A DNA stretch of 6,668 bases from UBA5209 sp964625015 (GTDB lineage Bacteria; Patescibacteriota; Dojkabacteria; SC72), in contig CAZUZI010000048.1 in the NCBI GenBank assembly GCA_964625015.1, forward strand, positions 1 to 6,668, read 5' to 3'. A model generated the notes under the pieces. It had not been told where the DNA came from. It saw only the letters and a list, made by a program, of their open reading frames with translations, and did no database searches. The translations under genes and the position numbers were made by a program. Below, piece by piece: positions 4,491-6,668 of this stretch (positions within the stretch are counted from its first letter, which is position 1; each line of letters starts with the position of its first letter).

Positions 4491-5519
4491 AATTAAATCG
4501 GGTTGTACTACATTTTGACACATACAGGGTTGTAGCTTACAACTTTACAATAACCCTGTCACTCTATAAAGTAAAAGGTTAATTATGGCAAGAAGTGTTA
4601 TAATAACATTATATTGCAAATGTTATAGAGTGATTAATACTACTCTATGGATAATAACACGTTAGATAATAACTCTCACACAGTATATTATCTAATTAAC
4701 CTTTTCAAATTACAAAGTAATTTATTTTTGAGATATTTGTAGGAGTTTTATTAGTGATTATTTCCACGAAGTGGATATACTCCTTCCAGTTCTTTTACGC
4801 GAACAGCGTTTTTACAGTAATATGTATTCTATAGATTTACTCTATCAATAACTACATTATTACCACTCGTCATGGCTAATACATATTACAGGCATTTTAC
4901 GTAGCATATTTCAACCAATAGTTTTAATTATCACAATTAAAATCTATTTTTTTCGTAAAATGTGACACCCCATTGATTCATAAAATACAGTCGGCGATCA
5001 CCAACCTACGATCAACCCTGTATTTAACAGAAGTTTATTAAACACCTGCTATATCAGCATTGATATATTGAATCCTTTTGAAATTTCATTACATGAATTT
5101 TACCACTATTCATTAATGAAATTCTCTGACTATTTGTTACAGGCATATTGCTATGGTTTGATTTTCACATATTATCTTATAACTTCTACAATACAAAGTA
5201 ATTACTATCATACTATTAATAAACTGGTAACACGATAGTATTACTATTGTTTTAAAACAAAGTTATAAATAATTATTCCCTTGTCATATTGGATTGTTTA
5301 TTTTAAAAAGAATTATAATGGTAAAATCAATTTATATGTCATTACGTTGTTACAACGTGAGATATAAATTCTTAAAAATCCATTATAATACAATATAGCA
5401 TAATAGTAATACGTTGCATATTACTGGCTATATTATTACTTCTTCGTTACAAAGAAATATCTACAATGATAATTATTATAAAACGTTGAATTTTCAATAT
5501 TTTATAATAATTACCCTGT
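4446..5519 (-). ncRNA. Candidate giant structured non-coding RNA, about 1.07 kb
   Basis: Lies between the terminator of the 292-aa gene and its own terminator, with no credible ORF on either strand. Helices (plus coordinates) from the 5' end: 5500-5515/5468-5483; 5450-5456/5440-5446; 5427-5434/5392-5399 enclosing 5417-5425/5405-5413; 5380-5389/5312-5321 enclosing 5362-5370/5329-5337 and 5353-5358/5344-5349; 5260-5268/5177-5185 enclosing 5234-5245/5197-5209; a GCAA tetraloop at 5144-5155; 5114-5124/5081-5091 with 5108-5113/5093-5098; 5061-5067/5050-5056; 5018-5025/4983-4990 with 5010-5017/4993-4999; 4954-4962/4893-4901 with 4935-4947/4918-4929; 4878-4889/4817-4828; 4779-4784/4741-4746 with 4771-4775/4763-4767; 4717-4723/4707-4713; 4694-4705/4573-4584 enclosing 4686-4693/4664-4671 and a junction of 4654-4660/4595-4601, 4642-4648/4625-4631 and 4619-4624/4605-4610; 4552-4559/4524-4531. 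Wobbles are G:U on minus. A 7-bp helix 5513-5519/4524-4530 could close the whole molecule. Class is unassigned; ROOL or GOLLD-like is a guess from size, setting and ornateness. Confidence 0.8.
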
Positions 5520-5528
5520 TTTTATGTG

Positions 5529-5582
5529 AAAAAATAATCTAACCTGCCAGACTGACAGGTTATCTATATAGCAGGTTAGATT
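5529..5582 (-). terminator. Intrinsic terminator of the 292-aa gene, with alternative hairpin
   Basis: On minus, 5582-5571 pairs perfectly with 5547-5536 (AATCTAACCTGC/GCAGGTTAGATT, 12 bp), then TATTTTTT (plus A 5529-5534). An inner alternative, 5556-5562 with 5540-5546 (TAACCTG/CAGGTTA, 7 bp), uses the same 3' strand, so two terminator-competent hairpins compete. The stem begins 13 bases after the gene's TAA. Confidence 0.88.
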
Positions 5583-5594
5583 ACTATTCAATTT

Positions 5595-6473
5595 TTAATT
5601 ATTTTCTATCGCTTTTATTAGCCCATATATCCTGTTAAAGATTTTTTCAATCTGTTTACTTGTTTCCTTTCTGTCATCTTCATTGTTTTGAAATGTTCCA
5701 TAATCTGTTAATAAAGTAAATGTTTGTCCTATTACTCCGTCTAATTTTTCCCTGCAATCTGTTTTAGGAGAAGTTATTTTATCCTTTCCCTTAAAGATTT
5801 GATTTAATTTTAGTCTGGCATCTTCCTTGGTGGAATTACTCTTCATTACAGAGGAGTAGTTTACATTACCATTTTTACTCTCTATTCTCTTAACTGAATA
5901 AGTGTTATATTCTTTATTTCCTACTACCGAATAACTTACTGTTAATTTACTACCTGTTTTATTATTTTTAACTAACTGACAATTATAACAATAAACTCTT
6001 TCTTTCTCGGAAGGATTTTTTATGCTTGATTCTTCCCATATAAATCCTTCTTCTTTCTTGTTATATTCAGTAAATAAAAAAGAAAAACTTACCACTTCAG
6101 GATTAAATGCTTTTAAATTAAATTTATACTGTAATTCATTTATTCCCAGTAATCCATTATTAATAATTTCAGGAATAAATTTAGAGGGAATATTAGTTAT
6201 ATTTCTTATATCTTTTTTATTTTCTTTTATAAAGGATATAAGATTCTCTTTTTCCTCTTTTTTTAAAGAATTATAATCTAATAAAACAATAGGAGGAAGT
6301 TTTGCTTCAGGAAGAATTGTAGAAGAAGTTATCATTTTTTCTATCGCATTATTAATTTCCTCTTTTGTCCTTTTTTCCTCTATTCTCTGTCCTATTCCCT
6401 GGCTTTGATTCCATAATTCCTTTAAATCCTCAGATTTTAGTTCTCCAGTCGCTAATTTTGTTTCTTGTGTCAT
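5595..6473 (-). CDS. Hypothetical protein, 292 aa
   Basis: I start this at ATG 6473-6471 because AAGGAG (plus 6483-6488) lies 9 bases upstream. The frame is open for 65 more codons to the window edge, but that part is a run of RNA hairpins (6515-6627). The protein begins MTQETKLATGELKSEDLKEL, with a charged helical region (residues 1-50, EEKRTKEEINNAIEKM). Then comes PEAKLPPIVLLDYNSLKKEE, another Lys/Glu-rich helix, a mixed section with FSFLFTEYNKKEEGFIWEE, a YCYNC pair of cysteines, beta-like SKLTVSYSVVGN, and a helical C-terminus (KQIEKIFNRIYGLIKAIENN). No signal peptide or membrane span; probably cytoplasmic. I do not recognise the family. It immediately precedes the giant RNA and could be a protein partner, but nothing in the sequence proves it. 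Confidence 0.8.
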   Translation of the reverse strand: MTQETKLATGELKSEDLKELWNQSQGIGQRIEEKRTKEEINNAIEKMITSSTILPEAKLPPIVLLDYNSLKKEEKENLISFIKENKKDIRNITNIPSKFIPEIINNGLLGINELQYKFNLKAFNPEVVSFSFLFTEYNKKEEGFIWEESSIKNPSEKERVYCYNCQLVKNNKTGSKLTVSYSVVGNKEYNTYSVKRIESKNGNVNYSSVMKSNSTKEDARLKLNQIFKGKDKITSPKTDCREKLDGVIGQTFTLLTDYGTFQNNEDDRKETSKQIEKIFNRIYGLIKAIENN

Positions 6474-6480
6474 TGTAAAA

Positions 6481-6627
6481 CACTCCTTTTTATAATGTTC
6501 ACAAAAAGAATAATCCTCTTGTGTCTGTACCTTGTTAAAAGATACATACTCAAGAGGACTATTACCTTCTAATAACGTTACATTATTAGTGGCACAAGAA
6601 GAGGAGTATAACGTTTCATTATACTCC
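6481..6627 (-). promoter_or_regulatory. Structured leader upstream of the 292-aa gene
   Basis: Three hairpins in a row on minus: 6619-6627/6603-6611 (GGAGTATAA/TTATACTCC, 9 bp); 6581-6588/6570-6577 (8 bp with one G:U, TAA loop closed by G-C); and 6551-6557/6515-6521 (CCTCTTG/CAAGAGG) enclosing 6541-6546/6526-6531 (one U:G). The last ends about 27 bases before the SD of the 292-aa gene. The wobbles support minus-strand RNA. It could be a regulatory 5' UTR or the 3' part of another structured RNA beginning outside the window. Confidence 0.5.
6578..6619 (-). CDS. Possible 13-residue leader peptide
   Basis: ATG at 6619 has AGGAG 4 bases upstream and encodes MKRYTPLLVPLIM, then TAA. The SD and ATG are buried in the first hairpin of the leader, and the stop sits in the loop of the second. 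A hydrophobic leader peptide in alternating hairpins is reminiscent of translational attenuators, but this is weak evidence. Confidence 0.2.
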   Translation of the reverse strand: MKRYTPLLVPLIM

Positions 6628-6668
6628 TGTTTCCCTTTCTTTTCGTTTTTCTGTTTCATTTTTTTCAC

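Noticed and set aside
5519..5560. Promoter for the giant RNA
   Set aside because: Only weak -10-like sequences (CATAAA) with no matching -35 box; the 5' end may come from processing or a non-sigma-70 polymerase.
6022..6276. Plus-strand open frame of 84 codons
   Set aside because: It is antisense to the well-supported 292-aa gene and has no SD.
6474..6668. N-terminal extension of the 292-aa protein to the window edge
   Set aside because: A strong, well-spaced SD marks ATG 6473, and the upstream bases form three hairpins with G:U pairs. I cannot fully exclude the longer form.

Overview
This is a very AT-rich window with strong AGGAGG-type Shine-Dalgarno (SD) sites. Every supportable gene is on the minus strand, and most are tiny and unfamiliar. 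That pattern suggests an accessory element, most likely a phage or plasmid, of a low-GC Firmicute (Clostridia-like gut or rumen lineages fit). This is inferred from composition and architecture; no hallmark structural or replication gene is present.

Layout in the direction of transcription (right to left). (1) 6668-5595: a structured leader, then a 292-residue protein of unknown function, then an intrinsic terminator. (2) 5519-4446: about 1.07 kb with no credible gene, folded on paper into a dense series of nested helices that ends in a perfect intrinsic terminator. G:U wobbles in these helices fall on the minus strand, so it reads as a giant structured non-coding RNA of the general ROOL/GOLLD kind. 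I could not assign it to a known family. (3) 4340-2847: small genes (59, 23, 59, a frameshifted ~58, 114 and 76 aa), with a 119-nt tRNA-like cloverleaf (encoded CCA, T-arm, no normal D-arm) between the 114- and 76-aa genes. (4) 2846-1855: about 1 kb of non-coding DNA full of inverted repeats, including nine copies of GTGTAACA or its complement and a duplicated hairpin unit. It is the best candidate here for a replication or partition site. (5) 1854-1471: a clean sigma-70-type promoter, a ribbon-helix-helix DNA-binding protein gene and an intrinsic terminator. (6) 1441-1: a leader with interleaved helices and an SD-sequestering hairpin, a small membrane protein with no normal start codon next to its SD, a 203-residue possible nuclease, three tiny ORFs with good SDs, a second leader-like structure, and the start of a gene that leaves the window.

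Working model: the ribbon-helix-helix protein may bind the repeats beside it (autoregulation, plasmid or phage maintenance). The right half is dominated by RNA: a giant ncRNA, a tRNA-like RNA and structured leaders, several sharing a G-UAA-C capped hairpin. The association of a giant ornate RNA with a tRNA-like gene on a mobile element recalls what is described for GOLLD and ROOL RNAs. All helices were found by eye and no folding or homology search was run.
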